Origin: Myxococcus xanthus
GTDB taxonomy: Bacteria > Myxococcota > Myxococcia > Myxococcales > Myxococcaceae
Reading direction: 5' to 3'
NCBI RefSeq assembly: GCF_900106535.1
Contig: NZ_FNOH01000002.1
Span: 248,001 to 312,000, forward strand
DNA length: 64,000 bases
This document shows positions 26,937-35,675 of the stretch, in pieces (within the stretch, counting starts at the first letter, position 1; every line of letters starts with the position of its first letter). The notes beneath the pieces are model-generated. The model saw only the letters and a list, made by a program, of their open reading frames with translations. It searched no databases and was not told the DNA's origin. The position numbers and the translations under genes were made by a program.

Positions 26937-28136
26937 TCAGCCGGCGCCCGAGCCCGCTTCCAGAAGCTCGCGGCCGGTGAGCCCCAGCAGGTAGAGGATG
27001 CTGTCCAGGCCGCCCGCGGCGATGGACGTGTCGGCCGCGGCGCGCAGCTTGGGCTTCGCCCGGAAGGCGATGCCCAGCCCGGCACGCTCCAGCATCAGCA
27101 AGTCGTTGGCACCGTCTCCCACGGCGACCACCTGGTCCAGCAGGATGCCTTCCGCCTGCGCCAGCGACTCCAACAGCTCCGCCTTGCGCTGCGCGTTGAC
27201 GATGCGGCCCACGGTGCGGCCGGTGAGCTTCCCGTCCTGAATCTCCAACTCGTTGGAGTACGCGAAGTCGATGCCCAGCCGCGCCTTCAGCGCCTCGGCC
27301 GCCACGGAGAAGCCGCCGCTGATGACGGCGGTGCGGTAGCCCAGCCGCTTGAGCACGCGCACCAGCGTCTCCGCGCCCTCCGTCAGCGGCAGGTTCGCCG
27401 CGAGCTGGTGGACCACGGACGCGTCCAGGCCCTGCAGCAACGCCACGCGCTGACGCAGCGATTCGTCGTAGTCCATCTCGCCGTGCATGGCGCGCTCGGT
27501 GATGCGCGACACCTGCTCGCCCACGCCATGCGCGCGCGCCAGCTCGTCGATGACCTCGATGCGGATGAGCGTGGAGTCCATGTCCATGACGACCATCCGC
27601 TTGCCGCGCCGGAACAGGCTCTCGCGCTGCAGCGCCACGTCGAACCCGCCCGACTGCATGGACAGCTCCAGCAGCGCGTGCTTGAGCGCGTCGGGCGGCT
27701 GGCCCGGCGGCAGGCTGATGTGGATGTCCACCGAGCCCAGGTGCGGCTCGCTGAGGCGCGTGATTCGCTCCACGTTGGCACCGTGCCCCGCGAGCACCTG
27801 CGTCAGCGCATGAAGCTCCCTCGCGCCCAGGGCGCGGCCCACGGCGGTGACGACGTGGTGCGCGGACGCGGCGGGCGTGGCGGGCGCCTCCACCACCTGG
27901 AAGTCCAGCGCCACGCCCAGCGTCTTCGCGGCGGACAACAGCGTCTCCAGGGTGCCGCTCGCCGGGGGCAGACGCACCAACAGGCAGAGCGTGAGGCGCC
28001 CCTGCACCACCACCTGCTCCACGTCGAGCAGCTCGGCGCCAGCTTCCGCCAGCAGGCCGGTGAGGCGCGAGACGATTCCGGGATGGTCCTTCCCGGTGAC
28101 GGTGATGAGCACGCTTTCGGACAGGGGCGGAGTCAT
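26937..28136 (-). CDS. serB: Phosphoserine phosphatase with N-terminal ACT domains
   Basis: Last step of serine synthesis. 399 residues. Two ACT-type regions (about 8-90 and 98-175; VLITVTGKDHPGIVSRLTGLL and HVVTAVGRALGARELHALTQVL) precede the HAD catalytic domain, with nucleophile motif VVMDMDSTLIRIEVID, motif II AVISGGFSVAAEAL and motif III/IV AVGDGANDLLML. Start taken at ATG 28136, which fits the family's SESVLITVTG onset; a TTG at 28163 is an alternative. Convergent with the GspE-N gene with only 9 nt between. Confidence 0.93.
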   Translation of the reverse strand: MTPPLSESVLITVTGKDHPGIVSRLTGLLAEAGAELLDVEQVVVQGRLTLCLLVRLPPASGTLETLLSAAKTLGVALDFQVVEAPATPAASAHHVVTAVGRALGARELHALTQVLAGHGANVERITRLSEPHLGSVDIHISLPPGQPPDALKHALLELSMQSGGFDVALQRESLFRRGKRMVVMDMDSTLIRIEVIDELARAHGVGEQVSRITERAMHGEMDYDESLRQRVALLQGLDASVVHQLAANLPLTEGAETLVRVLKRLGYRTAVISGGFSVAAEALKARLGIDFAYSNELEIQDGKLTGRTVGRIVNAQRKAELLESLAQAEGILLDQVVAVGDGANDLLMLERAGLGIAFRAKPKLRAAADTSIAAGGLDSILYLLGLTGRELLEAGSGAG

Positions 28137-28209
28137 GGCGCCACGGAGTGTGGCAGCCCCCAACGTGCGCGGCGAGCCCCGAGTGCGCCGGGGCCCGGCC
28201 GCTCGTCCG

Positions 28210-29760
28210 TCACTCCTTCGGCGTGTCCGAGGAGATGACGAGGTCGCCCTTGGCGAGGAACTCCTTGTCCGGGAACGCCTTGTAGAAGTCCTCCAACATG
28301 GCGTCCACGTCCGGGTAGCGCTGCTCGCGCTTGTCCTGGGTGGCCTTGTCGAATAGCTGATCGAGGCCGCTGGGGGCCTCCGGGTTGACCTCGGAGGGCA
28401 GCGGCGAGCGGCGGCCCGGAATCTGCCCGGTGAGCATCTCGTAGAGCAGGATGCCCAGCGCGTACACGTCCGCGGAGGCGCCCGGCTCCTTGCCGCCCCG
28501 GTTCATCAGCTCCGGCGCCATGTAGGCCATGCCGCCCGTGCCCACGAAGACCTGGGGCATGCCCTTGGTGGCGTCCACCTCCACCACCCGGCCCAGGCCG
28601 AAGTCGGCCAGCTTCGCGTTGCCGTACACGTCGAAGAGCACGTTCTCCGGCTTGATGTTGTGGTGCGTGAGGCCCGCGGCGTGTGCGGCCCGCAGACCAT
28701 AGGCCATCTGCAGGAAGGCGCGCAGCGCGAAGGGCACCGGTACGCCGTTGCCACCGCCCGCGTCCAGCCGCTCACGCAGGCTGCCCTGCATCAGCTCCAG
28801 CACGAAGTACGGCCGGGCGGCGTCCACGTTCTGGTCCACCACCTGGACCACACCCGGGTGGCGCACCTGCGCCTGGGCGCACAGCTCCTTCTTCAGGCGC
28901 TTGAGCACCTCGCCGCGCTGCAGGAAGGAGAAGTAGCCAAAGATGTCCTTCAGCTCCTTGAGGCAGATGTCCAGGCCCAGCGCGGTGACGCGCCCCTTGA
29001 AGACGGTGCCCAGCGGCCCGGTGCCGATGGGGTCGAACTTCTGGTAGCGCAGGTCCAGCTCGGCACCCTTCGGAGCGGGAGCGGCGGGCGCTGCTGCGGC
29101 GGCGGTGGAAGCGGGGGGAGGAGACATGGGGGCGGCGGCAGGCGCGGGAGGGGTGGGGGACGGTGCGGGGGTGTTCGACGCGGTGAAGGGCCCCTGGACG
29201 ATGACGGTGGCCTCGCGGCGGGGCTCGGCTGACGGCGGCGGCATGGGGATGGCCGCGGACGGCATGCCCAGGTCCAGCGCGGGCATGGCCGAGCGCGAGC
29301 TGCGCACCGGCGGCATGGGCGGCGGCGCGGGCGGGCCGGAGGGCACATGCGGCGCGCCGTCGACCTCGGCCTCGTCCAGCAGCAGCTCCGGCGGAGGCGG
29401 GGGAACCATCAGCGACTCGTCCCCACCGGCCCCCTCCAGGGGCGCGTCCGCGGCGGCGACCAGCTGATCGGCGAAGAACTCACCGACCTCCAGGGAGAAG
29501 CGCTCGTTCAGCTCCCCACCCGCCACCTGCTCGCCCTGGTCGGTGAGCTTGAGCTGGGCCTCGCGGTCCATGGCGATGTAGTGGAACTTGCGCAGGAAGA
29601 AGAAGTAGTTGTCGAACTCGAGCGACACGGATGGCTCGAGTGCGGCCTTCACGTCTGCCAGCTTGTTCGAGCGTCCAAGACGGCCGTTCTCCCTCAGGTT
29701 CCGGAGGATGAACAGCGCCTCGCCACTGACGGTGTCGCGATTGAGGGCGGGCTTCTGCAT
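28210..29760 (-). CDS. Ser/Thr kinase-like protein, probable pseudokinase
   Basis: 516 residues. N-terminal region of about 110 residues (ALFILRNLRENGRLGRSNKLADVKAAL...) looks like a helical or winged-helix regulatory module; then a Pro/Ala linker (about 115-230); then a Hanks-type kinase fold (about 236-500). ATP-site features are kept: IGTGPLGTVF loop, K268 (ICLKEL) and DFG Asp386. The HRD motif reads HHN (H366-H367-N368), so the catalytic Asp is Asn; the APE motif (YMAPELM) is intact. It may bind ATP without efficient phosphotransfer. No transmembrane helix. A TAGAGT box lies 9 nt before the ATG. Confidence 0.88.
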   Translation of the reverse strand: MQKPALNRDTVSGEALFILRNLRENGRLGRSNKLADVKAALEPSVSLEFDNYFFFLRKFHYIAMDREAQLKLTDQGEQVAGGELNERFSLEVGEFFADQLVAAADAPLEGAGGDESLMVPPPPPELLLDEAEVDGAPHVPSGPPAPPPMPPVRSSRSAMPALDLGMPSAAIPMPPPSAEPRREATVIVQGPFTASNTPAPSPTPPAPAAAPMSPPPASTAAAAAPAAPAPKGAELDLRYQKFDPIGTGPLGTVFKGRVTALGLDICLKELKDIFGYFSFLQRGEVLKRLKKELCAQAQVRHPGVVQVVDQNVDAARPYFVLELMQGSLRERLDAGGGNGVPVPFALRAFLQMAYGLRAAHAAGLTHHNIKPENVLFDVYGNAKLADFGLGRVVEVDATKGMPQVFVGTGGMAYMAPELMNRGGKEPGASADVYALGILLYEMLTGQIPGRRSPLPSEVNPEAPSGLDQLFDKATQDKREQRYPDVDAMLEDFYKAFPDKEFLAKGDLVISSDTPKE

Positions 29761-29769
29761 GGGGAAGCG

Positions 29770-29775
29770 ACTCTA
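29770..29775 (-). promoter_or_regulatory. Putative -10 (TAGAGT) of the pseudokinase gene
   Basis: TAGAGT on the minus strand, 9 nt before the ATG at 29760, with no ribosome site between. Confidence 0.38.
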
Positions 29776-29825
29776 TGCCGTCCCCACGCCATGGCTCAAC
29801 GGATGACTGGCGGTAAAACGCGCCC

Positions 29826-30575
29826 CTACTTGATGCGCAAGAGCTGCTTCACCGTCTCCAGGACTTCCACGAAACGCACCGGCTTGCGCAGGTAGATGTC
29901 CACGCCCAGCTGCATGGCGCGGTCCTGCGCCTCCTTGCCGCCGGCGGAGATGGCGATGATGGGGATGGTGCGCAGCGCGTCTTCCTCGCGCATCCGCTCC
30001 ACCAGGGCGAAGCCGTCCATCACCGGCATGTAGAGGTCCGTCATCACCAGATTGAAGCGGTCCTCGCGCAGCATCAGCAGCGCGTGGTGCCCGTCCGGCG
30101 CGAAGTGGACCTCCAGGGGGACCTTTCCGTGCAGCTCGCCGCTGGCCAGCTTCTTCAGCACGTAGCTGTACATCTCGATGATGTGCGGGTTGTCCTCGAC
30201 GATGAGCACACGATAGCCCTCGTGCTCTGCGTGGGACGCATGGCTGTCTGCTCCTGCCGCACTCAAGATGTCACCCAGTTTCCGCCGGTCCTGCTCGCGC
30301 TCCACGCGAACGCCGACGCCCGCAGGCTGATCGGGGCCCGCTGGCCGCATCCAGGCCACGGTTCCGCTGACTTCTACCGGATCCAGCAGTCCCGGGAAAG
30401 AAAGTGCGAGCCGGACCTCGTCCCCCATGACGAAGGACTGGTCCGTCTGGACGAACAGGCCCTCGTGGGACAGGTTCTCCGTCACGTCGCGGGCCTGGCG
30501 CCCGTCCGTGTAGTCCACTCTCAGCACGGCCGGGACGCGGGGGTGCTGGCGCTTGTCCTCTGGACCCGGGTTCAT
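29826..30575 (-). CDS. PilZ-domain/receiver response regulator
   Basis: 249 residues. The N-terminal PilZ domain (about 5-105) begins DKRQHPRVPAVLRVDY; RxxxR is present as R8-x3-R13-like RQHPR, followed by NLSHEGLFVQT, close to the (D/N)xSxxG motif. The C-terminal CheY-like receiver (about 120-249) has acidic pair VEDN, phospho-acceptor D180 (VMTDLYMP) and Lys in YLRKPVRF. Such PilZ-receiver fusions could combine c-di-GMP and phosphorylation signals, although many myxobacterial PilZ proteins have degenerate ligand motifs. Just upstream of the pseudokinase on the same strand (65 nt apart). Confidence 0.87.
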   Translation of the reverse strand: MNPGPEDKRQHPRVPAVLRVDYTDGRQARDVTENLSHEGLFVQTDQSFVMGDEVRLALSFPGLLDPVEVSGTVAWMRPAGPDQPAGVGVRVEREQDRRKLGDILSAAGADSHASHAEHEGYRVLIVEDNPHIIEMYSYVLKKLASGELHGKVPLEVHFAPDGHHALLMLREDRFNLVMTDLYMPVMDGFALVERMREEDALRTIPIIAISAGGKEAQDRAMQLGVDIYLRKPVRFVEVLETVKQLLRIK

Positions 30576-30640
30576 AACAAGGGCTTGAAATCGCTCGGCA
30601 ATTTGCTGATGGCAACCCAGTGTAGCTTCGAGGGTTTATG

Positions 30641-30669
30641 TTGACAACGTAGCCATTGGGGCAATACGT
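30641..30669 (+). promoter_or_regulatory. Putative sigma-70 promoter of the nuo operon
   Basis: Perfect -35 TTGACA at 30641-30646, 17-nt spacer, weak -10 ATACGT at 30664-30669, and nuoE ATG at 30681. The transcript would have a very short leader, and nuoE shows no Shine-Dalgarno. Confidence 0.4.
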
Positions 30670-30680
30670 ACCGGCCCGCC

Positions 30681-31169
30681 ATGGCGGAGCCCCTGTTCAC
30701 CTCTGAAGAGCAGAAGAAGTTCGACGCGGGAATCGCGGAGATCATCTCCCACTACCCCCCGGATCGGAAAAGCGCGGGCATGCTCCCAGCGCTGCGTCTG
30801 CTCCAGGAAATCAAGGGATGGCTGCCCCCGGAAGGGTTGCGGCTGGTGGCGAAGCATCTGGAGGTCACTCCCGAGCGGGCCATGGAAGTGGCCAGCTTCT
30901 ACGTGATGTACCACCTCAAGAAGCCGGGCAAGTACGTCATCGACGTCTGCACGAACCTGTCCTGCTCGCTGTGGGGCGCGGAGAAGATGCTCGCCTACCT
31001 GGAGGAGAAGCTGGGCCTCAAGGCAGGTGAAGCCAATGAGAAGTTCACCTTGCGAGAGACCGAGTGCCTGGCCTCGTGCGGTACTGCGCCCTGCCTGCAG
31101 ATCAACGAGGATCACCACGAAAGCCTGACCCAGGCGAAGCTGGATGCCATCCTCGCCAAGTTGAGCTGA
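30681..31169 (+). CDS. nuoE: NADH-quinone oxidoreductase subunit E
   Basis: 162-residue thioredoxin-fold subunit of complex I carrying the N1a 2Fe-2S cluster. Four ligands are visible in CTNLSC and CLASCGTAPC (spacing Cx4-5C and Cx3C as in the family), preceded by the helical AMLPALRLLQEIKGWLPPEGLRLVAKHLEV domain. It is in the peripheral arm, next to NuoF, and starts the operon. Confidence 0.96.
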   Translation: MAEPLFTSEEQKKFDAGIAEIISHYPPDRKSAGMLPALRLLQEIKGWLPPEGLRLVAKHLEVTPERAMEVASFYVMYHLKKPGKYVIDVCTNLSCSLWGAEKMLAYLEEKLGLKAGEANEKFTLRETECLASCGTAPCLQINEDHHESLTQAKLDAILAKLS

Positions 31170-31204
31170 ACCCCCACCCTTCTTAGGCTTAGGACGTCAT
31201 CGAC

Positions 31205-32545
31205 ATGGCCTCTACGGCAAAGACGATCGAACCGATCATCTCGGCGGCCTGGGGTAAGCCTCAGTCCTGGACCCTGGACAGCTACCGCAAGCGGGGGGGC
31301 TACGAGGCGCTGAAGAAGGCGCTCCAGATGGAGCCCGCCGCCATCATCGACGAGGTGAAGAAGTCGAACCTCCGCGGTCGCGGTGGCGCCGGCTTCCCCA
31401 CGGGCCTCAAGTGGAGCTTCGTCCCCAAGGACAGCCCCAAGCCCAAGTACCTGGCGGTCAACGGCGACGAGTCCGAGCCGGGCACCTTCAAGGACCGCTA
31501 CATCCTCGAAGACGACCCGCACATGATGCTGGAGGGCATCGCCATCGCGTCCTACGCGCTGGGCGTGCACACCTGCTACGTGTACCTGCGCGGCGAGTTC
31601 AAGTTCCCGGCGGAGCGCACGCAGGCGGCCATCGACGAGGCCTACAAGGCGGGCATCTTCGGCAAGAAGGTCCTGGGCAAGGACTACGAGCTGAACTGCT
31701 ACCTGGTCCGCGGCGCGGGCGCCTACATCTGCGGCGAGGAGACGGCGCTGCTGGAGAGCCTGGAAGGCAAGAAGGGCTGGCCCCGTCTTAAGCCGCCCTT
31801 CCCCGCGGTGGTGGGCCTCTTCGGCTGCCCCACGGTGGTGAACAACGTGGAGACGCTGGCCAGCGTGCCCGCCATCTTCCAGCAGGGCGCGGAGGCCTAC
31901 GCGAAGCTGGGCACCGACAAGTCGGGCGGCACGCGGCTCGTCTGCCTCTCCGGCACGGTGAACCGGCCGGGCGTGTACGAAGTGTCGATGTTCACGACCC
32001 TCTCCGAGCTCATCTTCGACGACAAGTACGGCCGGGGCATGCCCGCGGGCCGGAAGGTGAAGGCCGTGATTCCGGGCGGCTCCTCGGCGCCGGTGCTGGG
32101 CGCGGACGAGCTGGACGTGGCCATGGAGTTCGAGGCCCTCAAGGTGAAGCAGACCATGGCGGGCTCCGGCGGCGTCATCGTCATGGACGACACCACCTGC
32201 ATGGTGCGCAGCCTGTGGCGCGTGGCCCGCTTCTACGCGGAAGAGTCGTGCGGTCAGTGCACGCCGTGCCGTGAAGGCACGCCCTGGCAGACGCGCCTCT
32301 TGCGCAAGATCGAAGAGGGCCGCGGCGAGCCGGGCGACATCGACATGCTGTCCAACGTCGCGTCGTCGATCGCCCCCTACCCGCCCATCGGCCTGGGTAA
32401 CACCATCTGCGCGCTCGGCGACGCGGCGGCGCTGCCCACGCACTCGTTCCTCATGCGGTTCCGGGACGAGTTCGAGGCTCACATCCGTGAGCACCGCTGC
32501 CCGTTCGGCGACAAGCCCTGGGGTTCGTTCGGAGACTGGTCTTGA
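31205..32545 (+). CDS. nuoF: NADH-quinone oxidoreductase subunit F
   Basis: 446-residue NADH-oxidising subunit of complex I, binding FMN and the N3 4Fe-4S cluster. Seen: NADH/FMN site GRGGAGFPTGLKW and NGDESEPGTFKDR, FMN loop RGAGAYICGEETALL, SLBB domain (CLSGTVNRPGVYEV), and cluster motif ESCGQCTPCREGT with the fourth Cys in NTICALGD. The 3' end overlaps nuoJ: TTGA serves as both nuoF stop and nuoJ start. Confidence 0.97.
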   Translation: MASTAKTIEPIISAAWGKPQSWTLDSYRKRGGYEALKKALQMEPAAIIDEVKKSNLRGRGGAGFPTGLKWSFVPKDSPKPKYLAVNGDESEPGTFKDRYILEDDPHMMLEGIAIASYALGVHTCYVYLRGEFKFPAERTQAAIDEAYKAGIFGKKVLGKDYELNCYLVRGAGAYICGEETALLESLEGKKGWPRLKPPFPAVVGLFGCPTVVNNVETLASVPAIFQQGAEAYAKLGTDKSGGTRLVCLSGTVNRPGVYEVSMFTTLSELIFDDKYGRGMPAGRKVKAVIPGGSSAPVLGADELDVAMEFEALKVKQTMAGSGGVIVMDDTTCMVRSLWRVARFYAEESCGQCTPCREGTPWQTRLLRKIEEGRGEPGDIDMLSNVASSIAPYPPIGLGNTICALGDAAALPTHSFLMRFRDEFEAHIREHRCPFGDKPWGSFGDWS

Positions 32546-33048
32546 ACATCGAGCTCATCCTCTTCGGGGCGTTCGCGCTCCTGACGTTGCTGTCGGCTGG
32601 AACGGTCATCTTCGCGCGCAGCCCCATCAATTCGGCCATGGCGCTGGTGTCCACGTTCTTCTTCATGGCCGGCATCTACGTGCTGCTGTGGGCGCACACG
32701 GTGGCCGTCATGCAGGTGCTCGTGTACGCGGGCGCCATCATGGTGCTCTTCCTGTTCGTCATCATGCTGCTCAACCTGGGAGAGTCGCCCACGCGCGGCA
32801 AGCCCACGGTGGCCCGCGTCGCGGGCGGCGCGGCGACGGTGGGCCTGTTCGCGGTCCTGGCCATCATCCTCCTGAAGCTGCCCGCCGAGCCGGCCACGCT
32901 GAGCACGGGAGCCCAGGCCTCCTTCGGCACCATCGCCACCATGGGTCAGGTCATCTTCACCCAGTGGCTGTTCCCCTTTGAAGCTGTGAGCTTGCTGCTG
33001 CTGGTGGCCATGGTGGGCGCAGTCGTCGTGGCCAAGTCGCGGATCTGA
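32542..33048 (+). CDS. nuoJ: NADH-quinone oxidoreductase subunit J
   Basis: 168-residue membrane-arm subunit with five hydrophobic helices. Family features: FARSPINSAMALVSTFFFMAGIYVLL and QVLVYAGAIMVLFLFVIMLLNLG (the pi-bulge helix). TTG start overlapping the nuoF stop, preceded by GGAG. It directly follows nuoF, whereas in the usual gene order nuoG, nuoH and nuoI lie between; those are not in this window. Confidence 0.94.
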   Translation: MNIELILFGAFALLTLLSAGTVIFARSPINSAMALVSTFFFMAGIYVLLWAHTVAVMQVLVYAGAIMVLFLFVIMLLNLGESPTRGKPTVARVAGGAATVGLFAVLAIILLKLPAEPATLSTGAQASFGTIATMGQVIFTQWLFPFEAVSLLLLVAMVGAVVVAKSRI

Positions 33049-33121
33049 TCGCCCATCCCGGACAACTTTTCTGTGCTAGATGGCGGCGCAGGCAGCCGCT
33101 CGCGAGGCCCCGAATCGGCCC

Positions 33122-33424
33122 ATGGTTCCCATCACCTATTATCTCCTGCTTGCCGCCGCCCTGTTCTGCATGGGCATGTTCGGCGTGCTCGTTCGCCGCA
33201 ACGCGCTGGTCGTCTTCATGAGCGTGGAGCTGATGCTCAACGCGGCCAACCTCACGTTCGTGGCCTTCGCGCGCATGCGCGGTGACAACCTCGGCCACGT
33301 GTCCGCCTTCTTCGTCATCGCGGTGGCGGCGGCGGAAGCCGCCATCGGTCTGGCCATCGTCATCGCCGTCTTCCGAAGCCGGGGCAGCATCCTGCTGGAA
33401 GACCTCCGGACGATGAAGCACTGA
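33122..33424 (+). CDS. nuoK: NADH-quinone oxidoreductase subunit K
   Basis: 100-residue subunit of the proton-pumping arm, with three transmembrane helices and the conserved membrane glutamates in MSVELMLNAANL and AAAEAAIGLAI. The ATG at 33122 gives the canonical MVPITYYLLLAA start; an in-frame ATG at 33080 would add 14 unusual residues. Confidence 0.95.
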   Translation: MVPITYYLLLAAALFCMGMFGVLVRRNALVVFMSVELMLNAANLTFVAFARMRGDNLGHVSAFFVIAVAAAEAAIGLAIVIAVFRSRGSILLEDLRTMKH

Positions 33425-33446
33425 TGCCCCCCCAGGAGCCAATGTC

Positions 33447-35675
33447 ATGACTCTCGTCGAATTCTTCCGGGCGGCACCCGTGGCGCCAGACATCCTGGCG
33501 CCCTCGCTCTGGCTCATCATCGCGCTGCCCCTGCTGGGCGCGTTCATCTGCGGTGTGTTCGGCAAGATGATGGGCCGGGCCAACGTCCAGCTCGTCGCCT
33601 GCGCGGCGGTGGCCGGCTCCTTCGTCCTGAGCCTGTTGGCCTTCTGGGCCACCAGCCACCACAACCCCGAGACGGGTCGGCTGGCGGCCATCTTCCCCAA
33701 CCCGTTCGGCATCGAGCGGGACTTCGTGCGCTACGCGCTCGCGTACGACTACGGCACCTGGTTCTCGGTGGGCGACTTCCGGGTGAACTTCGGACTGATG
33801 GTGGACCATCTGTCCGGCATCCTGCTGCTCATCATCACCGGCGTCGGCTTCCTCATCCACCTGTACTCCACCAGCTACATGGAGCACGACGCCGCGTACT
33901 GGCGGTTCTTCGCGTACCTGAACCTGTTCGTCGCGGCGATGCTGACGCTGGTGCTGGCCGACAACCTGATCCTGCTCTTCGTGGGCTGGGAGGGCGTCGG
34001 CATGGCCAGCTACCTGCTCATCGGCTTCTGGTACGACGACCCGGCCAAGGCCTGGGCTGGGCGCAAGGCCTTCGTCACCAACCGCATCGGTGACTTCGCG
34101 TTCCTCGTCGGCACCTTCCTGCTGGTGCTGCTGGTCTCCGCCTTCACCCAGCAGTCGAACGCGGCGGACTACAACAACGCCGGCACCACCGCGCAGCACT
34201 ACACGGCCGCGCTGGAGAAGAAGGGCCCGGTGACGTTCAAGGGCCTGGAGAAGATGGCCGAGGGCCTGGTGGACGGCTCCGCGGACAAGGTCGACCTGAG
34301 CACCCCCATCGAGGCGGGCCCGCTGGAGGGCTACACCTTCGGCGGCGTGATGACGGTGGCCATGCTGCTGTTCCTCCTGGGCGCCGCGGGCAAGAGCGCG
34401 CAGTTGCCCCTCTACGTCTGGCTGCCGGACGCCATGGCCGGCCCGACGCCGGTCTCCGCCCTCATCCACGCCGCGACGATGGTGACCGCCGGCGTCTACC
34501 TGTTCAGCCGCATGTCCGCGCTGCTGGTGCTGAGCCCCACCGCCATGGCGACCATCGCCATCATCGGCGCGCTCACCTCGCTGCTGGCAGCGCTCATCGC
34601 CTTCGCGCAGGACGACATCAAGAAGGTGCTCGCCTACTCCACGGTGTCCCAGCTGGGCATCATGTTCATGGGCGTGGGCATGGGCATCTTCTGGGCGGCG
34701 GTGTTCCACCTGATGACGCACGCCTTCTTCAAGGCCTGCCTCTTCCTCGGCGCCGGCAGCGTGATGCACGGCAACGGCGACGAGACGGACATCAAGAAGC
34801 TGGGAGGCCTGCGCAAGGAGATGCCCTGGACCTGGGCCACCTTCCTGGTCGCCACCCTGGCCATCACCGGCATCATCCCGCTGTCCGGCTTCTTCTCGAA
34901 GGACGCCATCCTGCACGGCGTGCACCACAACCACCTGCAGGGCCTGGAGTGGGTGTCCAGCCTCGTCTACTACCTGGGCCTGCTCATCGCGGCGTCCACC
35001 GCGTTCTACATGACGCGCGTGTACCTGCTCACCTTCGAGGGTCCCCGCTCGAAGGAGGCCCGGGTGGCCCACGCCCATGAGAGCGCCTGGCAGATGACCC
35101 TGCCGCTGGTGGTGCTGGCGGTCCTGAGCGTGGTCGCCGCACGTTACGCGTTCGGCATCGACTTCCTCAACATGACGGCGCAGCCGGTGCTCGACAACTT
35201 CCTGAGCCCGGTGTTCAGCGCGACCAAGCGCATCACCGACGCCAGCACGCTGGTGGCGCTGGACACCAGCCGCCCGCAGTTGGTGCCGGACTACCTCAAG
35301 GCCTGGGCCGTGGCCCTGGCGGGTGGCGGCGCGGCGGCCTTCCTCTACCTGCGCTACTTCCCTTCGCGCGTGGGTCTGCCGGATCCCGCCTTCATCCGCG
35401 CGGTGCGCCCCCTCGCGCTCAACAAGTTCTACGTGGACGAGCTCTATGAGCTGATTGTCATCCGTCCCGTGAAGTTCATGAGCTTCCTCCTCTTCCGCGT
35501 GGTGGACGCGCTCGTCATCGACACCGTGGCGGTCCGCGGCACGGCGTGGGTGACGGCGCGCGTGGGCAGTGCGCTCCGCTACGTGCAGTCGGGCGATGCC
35601 CAGGCCTACGCCGCTGTGATGGCCATCGCCCTGTTGGGCGGGATGGCCTACGCCCTCATCCAGGTGATGCAATGA
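33447..35675 (+). CDS. nuoL: NADH-quinone oxidoreductase subunit L
   Basis: 742-residue antiporter-like distal proton-pumping subunit with about 16 transmembrane helices. Seen: NLILLFVGWEGVGMASYLLIGFW, KSAQLPLYVWLPDAMAGPTPVSALIHAATMVTAGVYL (split in two helices), QDDIKKVLAYSTVSQLG, and the long C-terminal lateral-helix region. A hydrophilic insert of about 50 residues (AADYNNAGTTAQHYTAALEK) lies between two helices. The last 4 nt overlap nuoM. Confidence 0.96.
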   Translation: MTLVEFFRAAPVAPDILAPSLWLIIALPLLGAFICGVFGKMMGRANVQLVACAAVAGSFVLSLLAFWATSHHNPETGRLAAIFPNPFGIERDFVRYALAYDYGTWFSVGDFRVNFGLMVDHLSGILLLIITGVGFLIHLYSTSYMEHDAAYWRFFAYLNLFVAAMLTLVLADNLILLFVGWEGVGMASYLLIGFWYDDPAKAWAGRKAFVTNRIGDFAFLVGTFLLVLLVSAFTQQSNAADYNNAGTTAQHYTAALEKKGPVTFKGLEKMAEGLVDGSADKVDLSTPIEAGPLEGYTFGGVMTVAMLLFLLGAAGKSAQLPLYVWLPDAMAGPTPVSALIHAATMVTAGVYLFSRMSALLVLSPTAMATIAIIGALTSLLAALIAFAQDDIKKVLAYSTVSQLGIMFMGVGMGIFWAAVFHLMTHAFFKACLFLGAGSVMHGNGDETDIKKLGGLRKEMPWTWATFLVATLAITGIIPLSGFFSKDAILHGVHHNHLQGLEWVSSLVYYLGLLIAASTAFYMTRVYLLTFEGPRSKEARVAHAHESAWQMTLPLVVLAVLSVVAARYAFGIDFLNMTAQPVLDNFLSPVFSATKRITDASTLVALDTSRPQLVPDYLKAWAVALAGGGAAAFLYLRYFPSRVGLPDPAFIRAVRPLALNKFYVDELYELIVIRPVKFMSFLLFRVVDALVIDTVAVRGTAWVTARVGSALRYVQSGDAQAYAAVMAIALLGGMAYALIQVMQ

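Noticed and set aside
33360..35672. 770-codon open frame antisense to nuoL
   Set aside because: Low-complexity His/Arg/Glu/Gly sequence, a mirror of the nuoL codon pattern; no ribosome site or family match.
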